A DNA stretch of 64,000 nt from Atrina japonica. Lineage: Eukaryota > Mollusca > Bivalvia > Pterioida > Pinnidae. Each line of letters begins with the position of its first letter. Positions within the stretch are counted from its first letter, which is position 1. Below the pieces are notes generated by a model that saw only the letters and a list, made by a program, of their open reading frames with translations, ran no database searches and was not told where the DNA came from. Where the stretch lies: positions 104,501 to 168,500 of the forward strand of contig BROG01000985.1 of assembly GCA_030159075.1 (NCBI GenBank). The letters are read 5' to 3'. Shown here piece by piece: positions 22,550-34,380 of this stretch. The position numbers were made by a program, and so were the translations under genes.

Positions 22550-24388
22550 ATGTCTTTATATAGCCTTGCTGACTGAAGATGAGGGGGAAGAGACGAGTAA
22601 CCTAATAACCGGAAGTCGTCGTCGTAAATCTTAAGTAAAGTTTGAATAGACTCCTTGCTGATTGTTCTATAGGCCTGTAGTAAATAGTGATTTCGCTGTT
22701 TTGTTTTTTCGTCGTTTGATAACTTATACTGATAAGCTCCTTGGAGATATAACTCTTTCATTTCTTTGACAGATGAATAATTCAGTCCGACAAATTTCTT
22801 CTCTGGGAAAGGAATGGAGTCACTAATATATCCCTGAATTTGAAATGCCTGCCATAATCTTCTTGTAAAATCGTCAAATGGCATGCAGCTCCTGTTTGCT
22901 TTCTTGGCAAACGAGGACTGTACTTTTAGAATTTCTTCCATAGAATAATTAACATGATTTGTCTGTAAACCTGCAAGTATCTTTTGTCTTTTAGAGTTAG
23001 TTATATCTGTTTGGTTCAGTACAAAGAGGACGTCTCTATGAAAAGTCTCCTGTTTAATTATGAAATTATAAGGGATTCTGCAAGGGTTGCATATTTCAGA
23101 TATTGGTTTCCAGTGTTTATTCAGCGGTTTCCTGTTTAATTTGCTTCGAATAATGAAGTCTACGAAAACACTAAAAGTATTGCTGTTTTCGCAAGTTGGT
23201 GTATTGTCCTTTTTAATATGGGGATACGCATGCCAAAAACCAGGAAGAAATATTTTATCGATAAAAGCTGAGTAAATCCTCGAGAACGGATCTCTAGCTA
23301 CGAAAACAACCACATCAGACACAGAAAAAGTAGATGAGTTCATTTCTTTCCTAAACTTGTCACTTTTGTGGTGAATACCACTTCGTATGTTACCGAACGG
23401 ATTCCTGTCATCGTCCATTTGGTTTAATATTATGAAAACACTCATCCAGAATGTGCTTCCACACTTTGGAACCTTGCAATATTTCAGATTATTGTTTTTT
23501 GTCGTGTATAATCGAGGTAATTTCTCCGAGTTGTTGAGTGCATGGTTCTGACACTGATACTTCAAGTCAGAAAGTCGTTTGAGGAAAGCCCTTTCCGTAT
23601 TGTTATCCTCGTTTGCTTTCAAATAGTAACTTTGTACAAGGTCATTGCCCTTCGACATGAAGTCTGAAATATATATTTAAAAAAATGCCAATTTCGCTGT
23701 CTTTATGTGAGCGGCACAGTCAATCACTGAAAATATAACCTTAAAATACTGCAATGAAATAATCTTGTTTTTATCTACATCAATTTATAATTTCTCAATA
23801 AGATTTTCTCAATTTAATATTGCTATTCGGATGTCATAATAAAGAAACTGTAACTGAACAGCTGTTATGTGGAGATTAGTAGTTCTCTGTTCCATATATA
23901 AGTACTGTGTTTAAACCCAAATAATTAGAAATTAAATATAATACTTATGATTCTCAATATTTTGTTCGCCCGTGCGCGTGCGTGCGTGCGTGCGTGTGTG
24001 TGTTTGTGTGTGTGCGCGCATGTGTGTGTGTATTAAGTCGAAGTCCATAAGTCGTAAAATATACTGCGGAATAATGAGGTTTGTTATTATAACATCACAC
24101 ATTACTATCGTTTAGCATGAAATACATTATCAAAATAGATTATCAAGCAGTTAATATCTATATCCTTAAGTGCTGTCACACTAAGCGTGTTAATAGCACA
24201 AGTCGAAATCAGAGACAAAATTTTTAATAGTTACCGTCGACTTTTCCACACAAATGAAGATGTGAAATTAATTAAAACAAAATCTTACCATCTACAATGA
24301 TGTCCATTTCACACAGTTTGAAGGAAACTTGCCAAAGGATAATTATAGTTACTGCCGCCGCAAAACAAAAAACCCAGAAATTTTTCAT
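22546..24388 (-). CDS. Carbohydrate sulfotransferase, HNK-1/CHST8-14 type (Sulfotransfer_2)
   Basis: Two exons, 24289-24388 and 22546-23663, join in phase 1 across a 625-bp GT-AG intron to give 405 aa. Exon 1 supplies MKNFWVFCFAAAVTIIILWQ, a signal anchor expected of a type II Golgi protein; starting at the Met at 23658 would lose it. The 5'-PSB motif CKVPKCGSTFW lies at residues 96-106 and the 3'-PB motif RDPFSRIYSAF at about 157-167; both bind the sulfate donor PAPS. A family-typical CNPCRIPYNFI...ETF block follows. The length is normal for the family, and the protein appears intact with several N-glycosylation sequons. The family transfers sulfate to GalNAc, glucuronic acid or chondroitin/dermatan chains in the Golgi; the acceptor cannot be told here. 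The stop codon is embedded in a hairpin repeat. Confidence 0.93.
23970..24030. repeat. GT/GC-rich dinucleotide repeat in the sulfotransferase intron
   Basis: Runs of GTGCGT and GTGTGT with interruptions (alternating purine-pyrimidine), placed in the only coding intron of the gene. Confidence 0.9.
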
Positions 24389-25164
24389 CTTAAATATAAG
24401 CTCTCTACGCTCTATAGATACGAAATAAACTTAAAGAACGGTCTAAATTGTTTATACTTTTTAATTGTTTCAATAAATAACAACTTTAGAATAAACCCAA
24501 TTATTGATTGACTGATATCTGGAAACAAAGCAAACAGGATGGTGTTAAATATTTTATTGCCCTGCAGATCCAATATTTTATATATATTTTATAGTACATA
24601 GTATAATATCGATTGTATATTTATTTTTATTTTGGTTTAACGCAAGTGATATTAAATTAGATGTGGATGATTATGGCAGATGTTAGTAGCAGGTGTTCCA
24701 TACAAAATCGTCAAAGATTGACGGCATGAATTTAAAATTGTCGTTAAAAATGGAGAAATGATTGACACGAATGATTTTATCAATATATAAATGATATTGA
24801 TCTCGGGGTTTACAAATTCCTAATTTTTGTTTAGCGAGTAGAAGAAGGGTACAGTAACTTAAAGTGTCTCGAATTTTTACGAGATTCATTTGATTTTTCA
24901 CTTGGAGGTGGAATACGACGGGCATCTTCTATTTAGGTATAATTGACAGAGTACCTCAAGTAACACACCTTCAACATTTAATGCTCCGAAGTATCGATAT
25001 TTTAGGAGTGGACAATGTTTTTTGGTTTTACGCCAGTCACCCATCCTTCAGTAATAGTATACCGTATAATTGGAATTTTAGCGAGACGCAAATTTAGCAT
25101 TTTGTCCAATAAAGTAATTATAGCGATTTGATTTTGTATATTATTATACCTCTTGTATCATTAT
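24389..25164. other. Upstream flank of the sulfotransferase and spacer
   Basis: AT-rich. No TATA or CCAAT arrangement stands out. A minus-strand ORF of 80 codons (24683-24925) has no recognised domain. Confidence 0.35.
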
Positions 25165-25330
25165 ACCTGGACTCAAGGCGGATGTGACCAATCGACAGGG
25201 GATGATTACTCCTCCATGGCACCTCATCCCACCTCTTGCTTTCAAGAGGACCGTGTTTGTCAATTTTTACGAGATTTGTACCTATATCATGGACATTTAA
25301 ATGATTTATACTTTGATAGCTGAGATTTTT
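25165..25330 (+). mobile_element. Penelope-like element tail fragment
   Basis: This shares TCGACAGGGGATG, ACTCCTCCATGGCACCT, CCCACCTCTT and TTTACGAGATTTGTA with the longer copies at 28960-29490 and 57000-57540, and with the piece joined to reverse transcriptase at 52480. It is a short truncated copy. Confidence 0.75.
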
Positions 25331-25899
25331 TTATATCTATAATTAGATTCTTAGTCCTTATTGGACAAACGTATTCACGTGGCCAGAAAACAGAAACGTC
25401 AAGTATCCCTCACGCGCTCCATTTTCCTGTCATATTTCCTCCCATCCTCCCCACTAGAGTTATCGTTCGTGATACTAATCAACTATGGATCATCAAATTG
25501 AAGTTTTTTCATAAATATCTTGGAAAGTGTTGTTTTGAATAAAATATTCTTGAAACTTTAATGACAGTTGTTTAGTTTTTGAGTTTCTCATATCGGTATA
25601 ATAAGCCAATATCCATGTCAACCCAAAACAAGGTCAATAATTGTTTTATTATACCGAAAGACAATAAAACTTAACTAACAAACTGACTTACTGACTAACG
25701 TTCATAACGATTGTAACACATGTGACATAGTGCCTTCGATACTCAACACTATCGATATGTCTTATCATTCTTTGCTTTATTTTTTAATCTTAAGTCTCCA
25801 TCAATGCTGACTCCAGCAAATATATTTGACAAATCTGTCAAATCATTAAATTTCGGCTGTCATTCTCTCCATTCCAGTCTGTCTGTTTTAAAACTCATA
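25331..25899. other. Spacer
   Basis: AT-rich, with small inverted GGTATAATAA / TTATTATACC motifs around 25590-25660. No gene. Confidence 0.35.
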
Positions 25900-26613
25900 G
25901 GGCGAATTTGTCGAATAAACTGGTTTAGGTTTCGGTTTATAGTTTTAAACTAGTTTAAAAACCGCTTACTAAACTGAAACTGGTTTAAATGAATGGTTTA
26001 AACTACCAAAATGGGGTAGACCTACAGAGAGAAGTAAAAAGTCGCTCTTTTATACAAGATGTAAAAATAAAGGAAATAATGCCAATTATACAAAAAGGAG
26101 AATTAACCTTATTGCAATATTTATTAACCCTGATTATAATGTCTTCACATTTTGAATAAGCAGGCGTTAATATGCTAAAAACCGAAAATCACTCTATGAC
26201 AAGTTTTCTTTTAAAAAAACGTGAAAACGTTAGTAAACAATTAAATGACAATTGTATACTATTGATAAACTCGGAGTTTGAATTAATCACCGTTTTAATA
26301 TTATAAAACGTCTCTCTGTCAGTATGGGTACAGTTTTACTGCCCGAGTACAAAAGATACCTACAAGACACATAAAAGGTATTCCGTACTGAACTGGCCCA
26401 TGTTGTCGCCGCCATATTGTTGTAGCAACAAACTTTCGTAAACCTACTAAACTACCCCATGGGACGGTTTCATAAACTAGTTCGGGATTAATAGAAAACA
26501 AATGAAAAACCAATTATTGTATTGAACCGGTTTGAAACCGGTTTATGTAACAAATGGAAAGTTTACTTAACTCGTTCAAAACTAAAAACAGTTTCTGTAC
26601 AACAAATTCGCCC
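25900..26613 (+). mobile_element. GGGCGAATTTGT TIR element, complete copy
   Basis: It begins GGGCGAATTTGT and ends ACAAATTCGCCC, a perfect 12-bp terminal inverted repeat, with ATA on both sides as a possible 3-bp target duplication. The 714-bp interior is repeated at 13924-14500 and has no transposase ORF. It is a non-autonomous DNA transposon of unassigned superfamily. Confidence 0.85.
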
Positions 26614-27599
26614 ATAGATTTATGTACTAGAAGTTACACCGAATTACCACATAACCTACAGAAAAAAAAACGAGCCGTGTGCGCATCCATTTCTTTGCAC
26701 GAGAGGGAGACATAAACCGCCATAGAAGGTGACATAAATGTTTCAGTTGCAAAAAGAAATGTTTTAGATCACGTGATACGATTTTGACTAATCAGAAGTA
26801 AAGATACATATTAGAGGTATAATAATAGCTCTTACCTACAATGAGGAATTCATTGTTAGCGATATTTAATTTTAGCGATCTCAATAATAATGCCAAAATT
26901 GATTCCTCGTCAGAAATTGGGCTTATACGATACTTGTTTTATTAATGTTGAAAAAACAAAAACATTATAAAATATCTGAACGCATGTTAAACAGCAAATT
27001 CCTCTATGCCAGATTTGCTCAGTGCAGTTTGAACCTGATCGGACATGATGGCTGAAATCGTCGGGTTTTGAGTACAATTGTATTTGGATTGTGTTTTCCA
27101 CTGAATCACAAACATTGTGCATTCTAATTTTTAAAATGAAAATTGTAATGTCGGCCTGCAGCAGCAATAAATAAACTCGGCATTGAGATTAAATCTTATT
27201 TTTTCTGCGCAAAATTGAATTTTTGGTCTCTTATTGGTGAAGCCAACATAACTGCAGATGCTAAATATGCGATATGAATAATAAGAAAACCTATGCTTTG
27301 GAAATTTCTGAATTGGAATTTATGTTGTATGTAATAGAGTAAAAAAGCGTCCTCGAATATTTAAATTTAGAAATGTAAGCCTTAAATAGTTCATATCCGA
27401 TAGCGTTTATATTTTATTTTACTTAACACCTGTGAATTGATGCTTGTTATCAGCTGATTACTGATGTAAGAATGCCAAAAACATATTGTCATGGATTCCT
27501 TTTCTTTTATTGGGTATTTTACGGCATTAACAATACATTTTTAGTGTTGAATTAGCGGCAATAATTGTATAATAAACAAACATATTTTCCAATTACTTT
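26614..27599. other. Spacer
   Basis: No gene recognised. The minus-strand ORF at 26910-27167 (85 codons) has no known domain. Confidence 0.35.
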
Positions 27600-28445
27600 A
27601 TCATGAGCTTTTATGTGAGCTGTCTGTTTTTACAAATACTTTTTTTTATTGTGAGCTGTTTGCTTTTACCATTACTTTTTCATTGTGAGCTGTTTGCTTT
27701 TACAATTACATTTTCATTGTGAGCTGTTTGTTTTTACAATTACTTTATTATTTTGAGCTGTTTGTTTTCACAAATACTTTTTTTATTGTGAGCTGTTTGC
27801 TTTTACCATTACTTTTTCATTGTGAGCTGTTTGCTTTTACAATTATCTTTTAATTGTGAGCTGTTTGCTTTTACAATTACTTTTTCATTGTGAGCTGTTT
27901 GTTTATACAATTACTCTTTTAATTGTGAGCTGTTTGTTTTTACAATTACTTTTTCATCGGGAGCTGTTTGCTTTTACAATAACCTTTTCAGTGTGAGCTG
28001 TTTGTTTTTACAATTACTTTATCATTTTGAGCTGTTTGTTTATACAATTACTTCGTCATTTTGAGCTGTTTGCTTTTACAATTACTTTGTCATTTTGAGC
28101 TGTTTGCTTTTACAATTACTTTATCATTTTGAGCTGTTTGTTTATCTAATTACTTTGTCATTTTGAGCTGTTTGTTTTTACAAATACTTTGTCATTTTGA
28201 GCTGTTTGTTTATACAATTACTTTTTCATAGTGAGCTGTTTGTTTTTACAATTACTTTATAATTTTTATCTGTTTGTTTTTACAATTACTTTATTATTTT
28301 GAGCTGTTTGTTTATACAATTACTTTTTCATAGTGAGCTGTTTGTTTTTATAATTACTTTATCATTGTGGGCTGTTCGTTTTTAAAATTACTTTATCATT
28401 GTGGGCTGTTCGTTATTACGATTACTTTATCATTATGAACTGTTT
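27600..28445 (+). repeat. Minisatellite, unit 34-35 bp, about 24 copies
   Basis: Units have the form GTGAGCTGTTTGCTTTTAC followed by AATTACTTTTTCATT. Variation is mostly GTGAG/TTGAG and TTTT/TATA, and the last units diverge (GGGCTGTTCG). Confidence 0.96.
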
Positions 28446-28692
28446 TGTTGAAGTAATATCCAGAGAGATATGGTCTTGATTAACACAATCTAACAAGCTT
28501 CGTCATGGACAAAAAATATTGTGCAGTGGGACTGAGATTTTGACAAGTGGTGTTTGACTGCTTTCCTTTCACGTTGAAACATTATAAAAGAGCGACGGCA
28601 ACCAGATGTTTACAAGCAGACGGCAAAATGTTTTTTTTTCTTTAAAAAAGATCCGTCAGTTTCGCAGTGCAGGGGGGATAAATAGCATCTTA
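28446..28692. other. Spacer
   Basis: No feature recognised; shorter than 300 bp. Confidence 0.3.
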
Positions 28693-28807
28693 TATGGGTG
28701 AGTGGAGTGGACAAGGAAATCCCAACCCGAATGGTAAGAATATGGTCGTTCAAGCCGAGGATTTCTTGTCACGGGTTTGAGATTCCCGTTTCCACTCAAC
28801 ACCCATG
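28693..28807. mobile_element. Inverted-repeat element
   Basis: ATGGGTGAGTGGAGTGGACA on the left matches, with mismatches, the reverse complement of TTTCCACTCAACACCCAT on the right; the arms extend to AACCCG and CGGGTT. It is about 115 bp and MITE-like. Confidence 0.65.
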
Positions 28808-28959
28808 TTTGATTAATTTTCTCCCATGATACAAACACATGTTTATGTACGTAAATAAAACCTGTCGCAACATCAAATACACTGTATTCTCATGACCTAA
28901 TTTTATACTGAGACGTCACAGTGCGTGTAGCTCTCTCCTTCATATACGGATGTAAACTA

Positions 28960-29490
28960 CTCACTGACAAATTAGTATAATTATATTCTTGTTTGAGATT
29001 ACTCTGTTTAGTTGCCATTTCGTTAGCGGTTGTTGAGAGGTCTGTACAAATTGTGACAAGGATTCGTTCCTCACGTATTTCATTTGGACTCACGGCGGTT
29101 GCGACCGGTCGATTTTGATTTGATTTGATTTTTGTTGCACGCCATACTCAACAATCTTTCAGTCATATGATGGCGTCCAGTTTTTTTATTGGTGGAGGAG
29201 AAATCCTGGTTACCCGGGTAAAGACCACCAACCTTCCGCAAGAAAACTGGCAAACTTTCCAACTTAATTCGAAATGACCCTAGCGGGATTCGAACCAGAG
29301 GTGATAAGCATTGTGATTTATAGCGGAATGCTCTAACCACTCGGCCACGGAGGCTCCTGACCGGTCGACAGGGGATGCTTACTCCTCAATGCCACCTGTT
29401 CCCACCTCTTGGCTTCCAGATGTCTGTGTTCGTCCATTTTTTACCAGATTTGTTTCTATATCCTGAACATCCTTAAGATATATACTTTGG
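28960..29490 (+). mobile_element. Penelope-like element tail, split by a SINE
   Basis: The sequence runs GCGGTTGTTGAGAGGTCTG, TTGTGACAAGGATTCGTTCC, CACGGCGGTTGCGACC, is interrupted by a SINE (29113-29358), then continues GACAGGGGATGCTTACTCC and CCCACCTCTTGG. It aligns along its length with 57000-57300 and with the minus-strand copy at 52480-52720. Confidence 0.82.
29113..29358 (-). mobile_element. SINE, family A, inserted in a Penelope-like tail
   Basis: The 10-bp direct repeat GACCGGTCGA flanks it exactly (29103-29112 and 29359-29368). On the minus strand the element starts with the tRNA-like head and ends in an ATCAAATCAAA tail. It is 246 bp and the cleanest family A copy in the window. 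Confidence 0.95.
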
Positions 29491-30013
29491 AGTCTGAATT
29501 TGTTTCGTATTTGATTTCAACCGCATCACACACCTTTTTCACCCACTGTCTGCAAACAAATATAAACCAGTTTTACAGAAAAATATATTCTTTTTCTTTC
29601 AAACAAATTTTGCAAGATTTTTGTGTAATTAATATTAATTTTAACAATGTAAATTATTAACACCAAAACCTCCTTGATTTACCCTGTTCTTAAACAATTG
29701 AGACAACGTGTCTACGGGTACAAAGTGTTCTGGGTCAGCAATTCCAGATAGAATTTTGCAGTACAGGTAAATAACGAGATTAGTCTATCTTATGTCCAAC
29801 AATAAGTATAACACGGGTCAAACTACTGACGTTAGATATTGGTGCGTTAAACTTTATGACGTCATTAATAATGGCGTTGTGATTGAGGCATTCGTGCACA
29901 TGAGTATTTTTTTTTTGGGGGGGGATGCTGTAGGGGTGAAAAATTTGGTAATTAAATTTTATTAATTTGCCGAATTGTAAAACTTATATACATTTTTTGC
30001 CACTTTCAAGGTA

Positions 30014-30046
<33 letters not shown>

Positions 30047-31321
30047 AAATACGCAAAACTCAGAAAACTGGAGACAGAATCACCCGGACGCCACTTAAAG
30101 CTAGGGGTAAACTCATGTGTTCATGATCAATGGAACAAGTGCAACCCACTTTGAATATATATATTTCTATTTTTCTTTTCAAACTGTATTAGATTTGAGA
30201 AGGCTCAGTGCGATTTGAAATTTCAATCTATTTTTTTTTTATTTCGCGTTATTATGCAACATAGTTCGGACTGTCAGTGATACTACCAGACCAATCATTG
30301 CTTTATGGAAAATGTATTATAAAGAGAATCGGCAGGCCCGAGGTTTCCTGAAGTCCGTCTGATCATAGATAAAAGAAAAAAAAAACGAGTACAAAGCAAG
30401 ATAAAATCATTTGATTTTACAAAAAATCACAACAGCAGCAGGTGCGTATTTTCATGAGCAAGTTCTCGTCACGTTATCAAATGACGCGTTGGATGTTCAT
30501 AATTGACGGAAGTGGACATTTATGCTCTCATTGTAACCATATTATTTTTATGGGAACAAAGTGGCTTACATGGTATCAATTTACTCTGCTCAACAAGCAC
30601 AATTTTACTGCATAGAATTTGTTGTCAGTTTTAATCACTTCAACTAGCAGGCATCTTTAAAAAATGAGATTGTGGTAAAGTACACAATTTCTTTTTACAC
30701 TTTACTAAAGTGTGGACATATTTCTCTCATTCAAATTTTTATTGTTTCCTTGTCGACAATGTTAGAACAATTTCCACTTTCACCTTGTTTTATTTGTGGG
30801 CACGTGCACTCTAATGACCTACAAACATCTGTAATTAATGCTATTAATAAAAATCACACCGATTGCGAGCCATTACTCTCTTCTTATCTGAGACAGCAGC
30901 CATTTTGCACCTGAAGTTTTTTCTGCTGTTGTTACAAATTTATGACATCACAGAGGCAGTGACATCTTAACACCACAGGCCGAAATTTGACAAAATTGGC
31001 TGTTGTCGTATGGAAGTACATCCCAAAATATTGAAATTGTGCATCGACAGTGTAACGCATTGCACACACGTATTTTTCGGTCGATTTTTACACATTTAAG
31101 TCCGATCATCACTAGCAATGATCTTTATAATGATATAAATGGTATCAAAATCCATGAAAAAAGTAAATGGCATGGACTTTTAACTAAAACTATGCTAATC
31201 TGTGAATATTGTTTTTTTATGATTTTATTTGAATCTGTTTGCATTAAATACAACAGTCTTCTACAATTTACAAGCATTCTGACATTCACTCACAGTCATA
31301 CTTGTTCAGTCATTATTTACT

Positions 31322-31322
<1 letters not shown>
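29491..31322. other. Spacer with homopolymer runs
   Basis: Includes a T-run then G-run at about 29909-29924 and about 30 A residues at 30014-30044. No gene recognised. The 143-codon ORF at 31003-31434 runs into a GA microsatellite and looks fortuitous. Confidence 0.4.

Positions 31323-31394
<72 letters not shown>
31323..31394. repeat. (GT)n(GA)n compound microsatellite
   Basis: A GT run is directly followed by about 30 GA units. Confidence 0.96.
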
Positions 31395-31398
<4 letters not shown>

Positions 31399-31489
31399 CA
31401 CTTTTATAAGAAAATGCACTCATTTTATATATAATACATACACACACACGCATACATAAGGGTCACCTACACATAAAGGCCAATTAAAG

Positions 31490-33736
31490 GAAAAAAATTC
31501 AAAACAAGAGCATTTACATAACCTAAAATGTTAATAATTTCTATACCACCGTCTTGTGATATTGTTTTGAAATTACCTCCCTTTTAATTTTTCCATTTGG
31601 GCCATTCCATAGGAATTCATATAGGATTTTATTTAGTTTTTTTTTCTGAATAATTTGGAAGTGAAATAAATACAGTAAAACCTGAGTGTATGGGCCACCC
31701 AAGGGACCAGAAAAAATTTGCCTTTATGTGCAGGTGACCCTTATACACAAGTTTAATTTAGTTGAGGTATGCAGTGAAGGGACTTGAAATAAGTGGCCTT
31801 TATAAACAGGTAATCCATATATAGAGGTGACCGCTATAGCAGGTTTACTGTAGATGGATAAACTGTTGTATTACCAGAGTTTTTATTACTGTTATTTTCC
31901 CAATCGGAGTTAGTTTACGTTTTTTTTAATTTTTCAAAATCTGCTGTATTTTCAAATATTTTTTCTCAAAATTAATATCCGTCATTTTATTCAGATTTAT
32001 ATCAAAGTTTATTCCAAGAAGGGAGAATTGTTCATTTTCCATCGTAGATTCCAATCTTGACAAATGATATCTTTACATAGTTTTTTGCTTCCTACATATA
32101 ACTTAGGTTTTATCAGTATTTGCTTTCAAGCCTGACAATCGTTTAAAGTTATTAAATTCGTTTAAAGTTTCTTGAAGGGAGTCCTCAGAGCCATTTAGTA
32201 TAATAGAAGTGTCATCTACATATTAGATAATTTTATAGTCATTTTCCTCAATTCTAATTTCCTGCATTTTTAATTCCGCATTTTCATTGCAAAGAACTCG
32301 TCACAAAGAATAAAATTATAAGGTGAGAGAGGATCCCCCTGCCTACAGCCTCTTTTTACTGAGAAGAATTTTGAAAGATTTCCTCCCTGGTTAACAGATG
32401 ATTTAATATTTTGATAAAAAAAACTTCAATCCATTTCCTAATTGATTTTCCAAAATTAAAGTATTTTAACACGTTTTGCATGAATTTCAAAGATACAAAA
32501 TTAAAAGCTTTTTCAAAGTCTATAAATAGTAATAAAGCTGGGATATTTTAATTTTCTGTATAGCTCATTATGTCATAAATTAGTCTTATGTTCTCACCAA
32601 AATATCTTCCGGCAATGAATCCTGTTTGATCTTTATTCATTTTTTTATCTAACACAGATTTAATTCTTCTTGCAATGACCACTGAACCTATTTTGTAAAT
32701 AGTATTTAGAAGTGAAATTGGCCTCTATTTTAAAAAAAAAATATTTGTTTGATTTTCCTTCTTTTGGTAAACAAATAATAATTCCCTTTTTTTCTGTTGA
32801 AGATAATTCTCCATTTATATATCCATTATTCAGAGACCTAACCACAAACCATCCAATTTGACACCAAAACATTTTAAAACATTCAAAGGTAAAGCCATCT
32901 GAACCGGGCCTTTTATCATTTTTCATGTTTTTCAATATTTCAGTAGCCTCATTATGTTTTATTAATCTTTCTAGTTATTTTGACTGTTTTTCTGATAATT
33001 TTGGTACCTTGATATTTTTTAGTTCTTCATCTAGGTTGACGTCTATAACATTAGGGTCTTTTGAGATTAAATTATTATTAAAAAAAATAACTTCATTTAG
33101 AATTTCATGTTGTTCTGTAATTATTGTTCCATTTATTTTTCTATTTTTGGTATTAGCTTTTTAATGCAATTTCTTGATTCTAGTCCACAGAAATATTTTG
33201 TTGGTTTTTCACCGTCTTGAAACCATTTAACTCTTGAACGAACTATTTTTCTTTTCAATTTTTCTTTTCTCAAATTTTCAAATTCCTGTTTTTTATTTTC
33301 TAAAATTGGTACATTTATATGATTCAAATTATTCTCAAAATATTCAATTTTTCAATTTAATTCTGTCCTAGGACCATATACATTAATCAGTGTTATTCTG
33401 TAATTATCAACCAAAATATCTAAAACTATTAGGTTACCATTCATCTTTTCTCTTCTTAAACACTTTAAACTCAAAATGAATATTAAATAGAATGTTTTTT
33501 TAGTTCGTATTGTTCAAATTCTAGGGGTATACCATAGAATTTGAACAATAAGAACTGAAAAAACACTCATAACCCCATTCACATTGAATGGCATTTTCTA
33601 TATCACATATAAAGTGTGTGTCTTGTAAACAATAAATATTACAATTTCTATTTCTTAAAAAGTTAAAAACATCTTTTCTTTTCTCATAATTCCTTAATTC
33701 TTGACACATTACAGACAGTATTTCAACCATTATCAA
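31490..33736 (-). pseudogene. LINE ORF2 remnant: endonuclease and reverse transcriptase
   Basis: The endonuclease start has CQELRNYEKRKDVFNFLRN and YCLQDTHF (33736-33521). A linker with SRVKWFQDGEKPTKYF follows (33327-33133). The reverse transcriptase has DKRPGSDGFTFECFKMFW (near 32900), LLLFIDFEKAFNFVSLKF (near 32510) and the catalytic YVDD (near 32220), then LLGINFDINLNKM and LTPIGKITVIKTL before the MITE. The reading continues as FISLPNYSEKK and LYEFLWNGPNGKIKREVI after it. The motif order is that of L1-group elements. Multiple frame changes and stops interrupt it, and most of the endonuclease after the first 70 residues is deleted. Confidence 0.85.
31671..31852. mobile_element. TA-flanked MITE inserted in the LINE
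   Basis: The ends TACAGTAAAACCTG and CAGGTTTACTGTA are inverse copies bounded by TA. Ignoring the element and one TA restores a continuous LINE reading (IHL-FISLP), so this is an insertion with a TA target duplication. Its interior sequence (CCTTTATGTGCAGGTGACCC) recurs inverted at 31458-31490. The end type resembles the 4211-4657 element. Confidence 0.88.
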
Positions 33737-34380
33737 TCACTATATATATCAAATAAATCGACATCGCTAAAGGTATAAAGAGGAAGAAAGAGGAGAGAAA
33801 GGAGAAAATCGAATCACGAGAAATTGACAAGGGGAGATAACCTGAACACTCTTTCACACACTTGTACACCCACACATAAACTGTTTGTATATATTGCTCA
33901 AAAGAGAAACAAGATTTTGAAGACATAAAAAAGTCATAATTTAAATGTCTCTGCATGAAAATTGTAGGAACACATGCTGGTCTTATATCAAATTGAACAG
34001 TCAAATTATCAACATATTAGCATTACATGTATACATATATTTACATGTAAACATATACCAAGCAGTAATCTCAAACTTACAACTAAACCTAGTAACATAA
34101 ATTTTATGATTCAAATTACTTGGATTGTACAGGTATAGATCATGTGTTGATCTTAATAGAATCATAAATACTCAATAATCGACTTATTTACATTGTACAT
34201 GTTACTATGTTTGTCAAACTTGTAACTAAACCAGTCACATGAAGTCACTTTACTTTACTTTGTAGTAAATTAGAAAGGTTACAGTTTTGTGGAATTTGCC
34301 CTTTCTCCAATTTTTTTCTTGAAATCATCAAACAAATCGAACATATGATTGATGCCACCGGCAGTTTTTCCCTAGATGTG

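Noticed and set aside
25133..26830. Inverted TATTATTATACCTCT motifs about 1.7 kb apart as possible transposon ends
   Set aside because: Only about 15 AT-rich bases match, no target duplication, and unrelated repeats lie between; chance cannot be excluded.
27600..28445. Possible CRISPR-like array of 34-35 bp repeats
   Set aside because: Units are contiguous with no unique spacers; the context is an animal genome, so this is a minisatellite.
31003..31434. 143-codon ORF
   Set aside because: It runs into a (GA)n tract and has no recognised domain.
33501..33556. 22-bp inverted repeat in the LINE
   Set aside because: It lies at a deletion junction of ORF2 and looks like a local rearrangement, not a functional hairpin.
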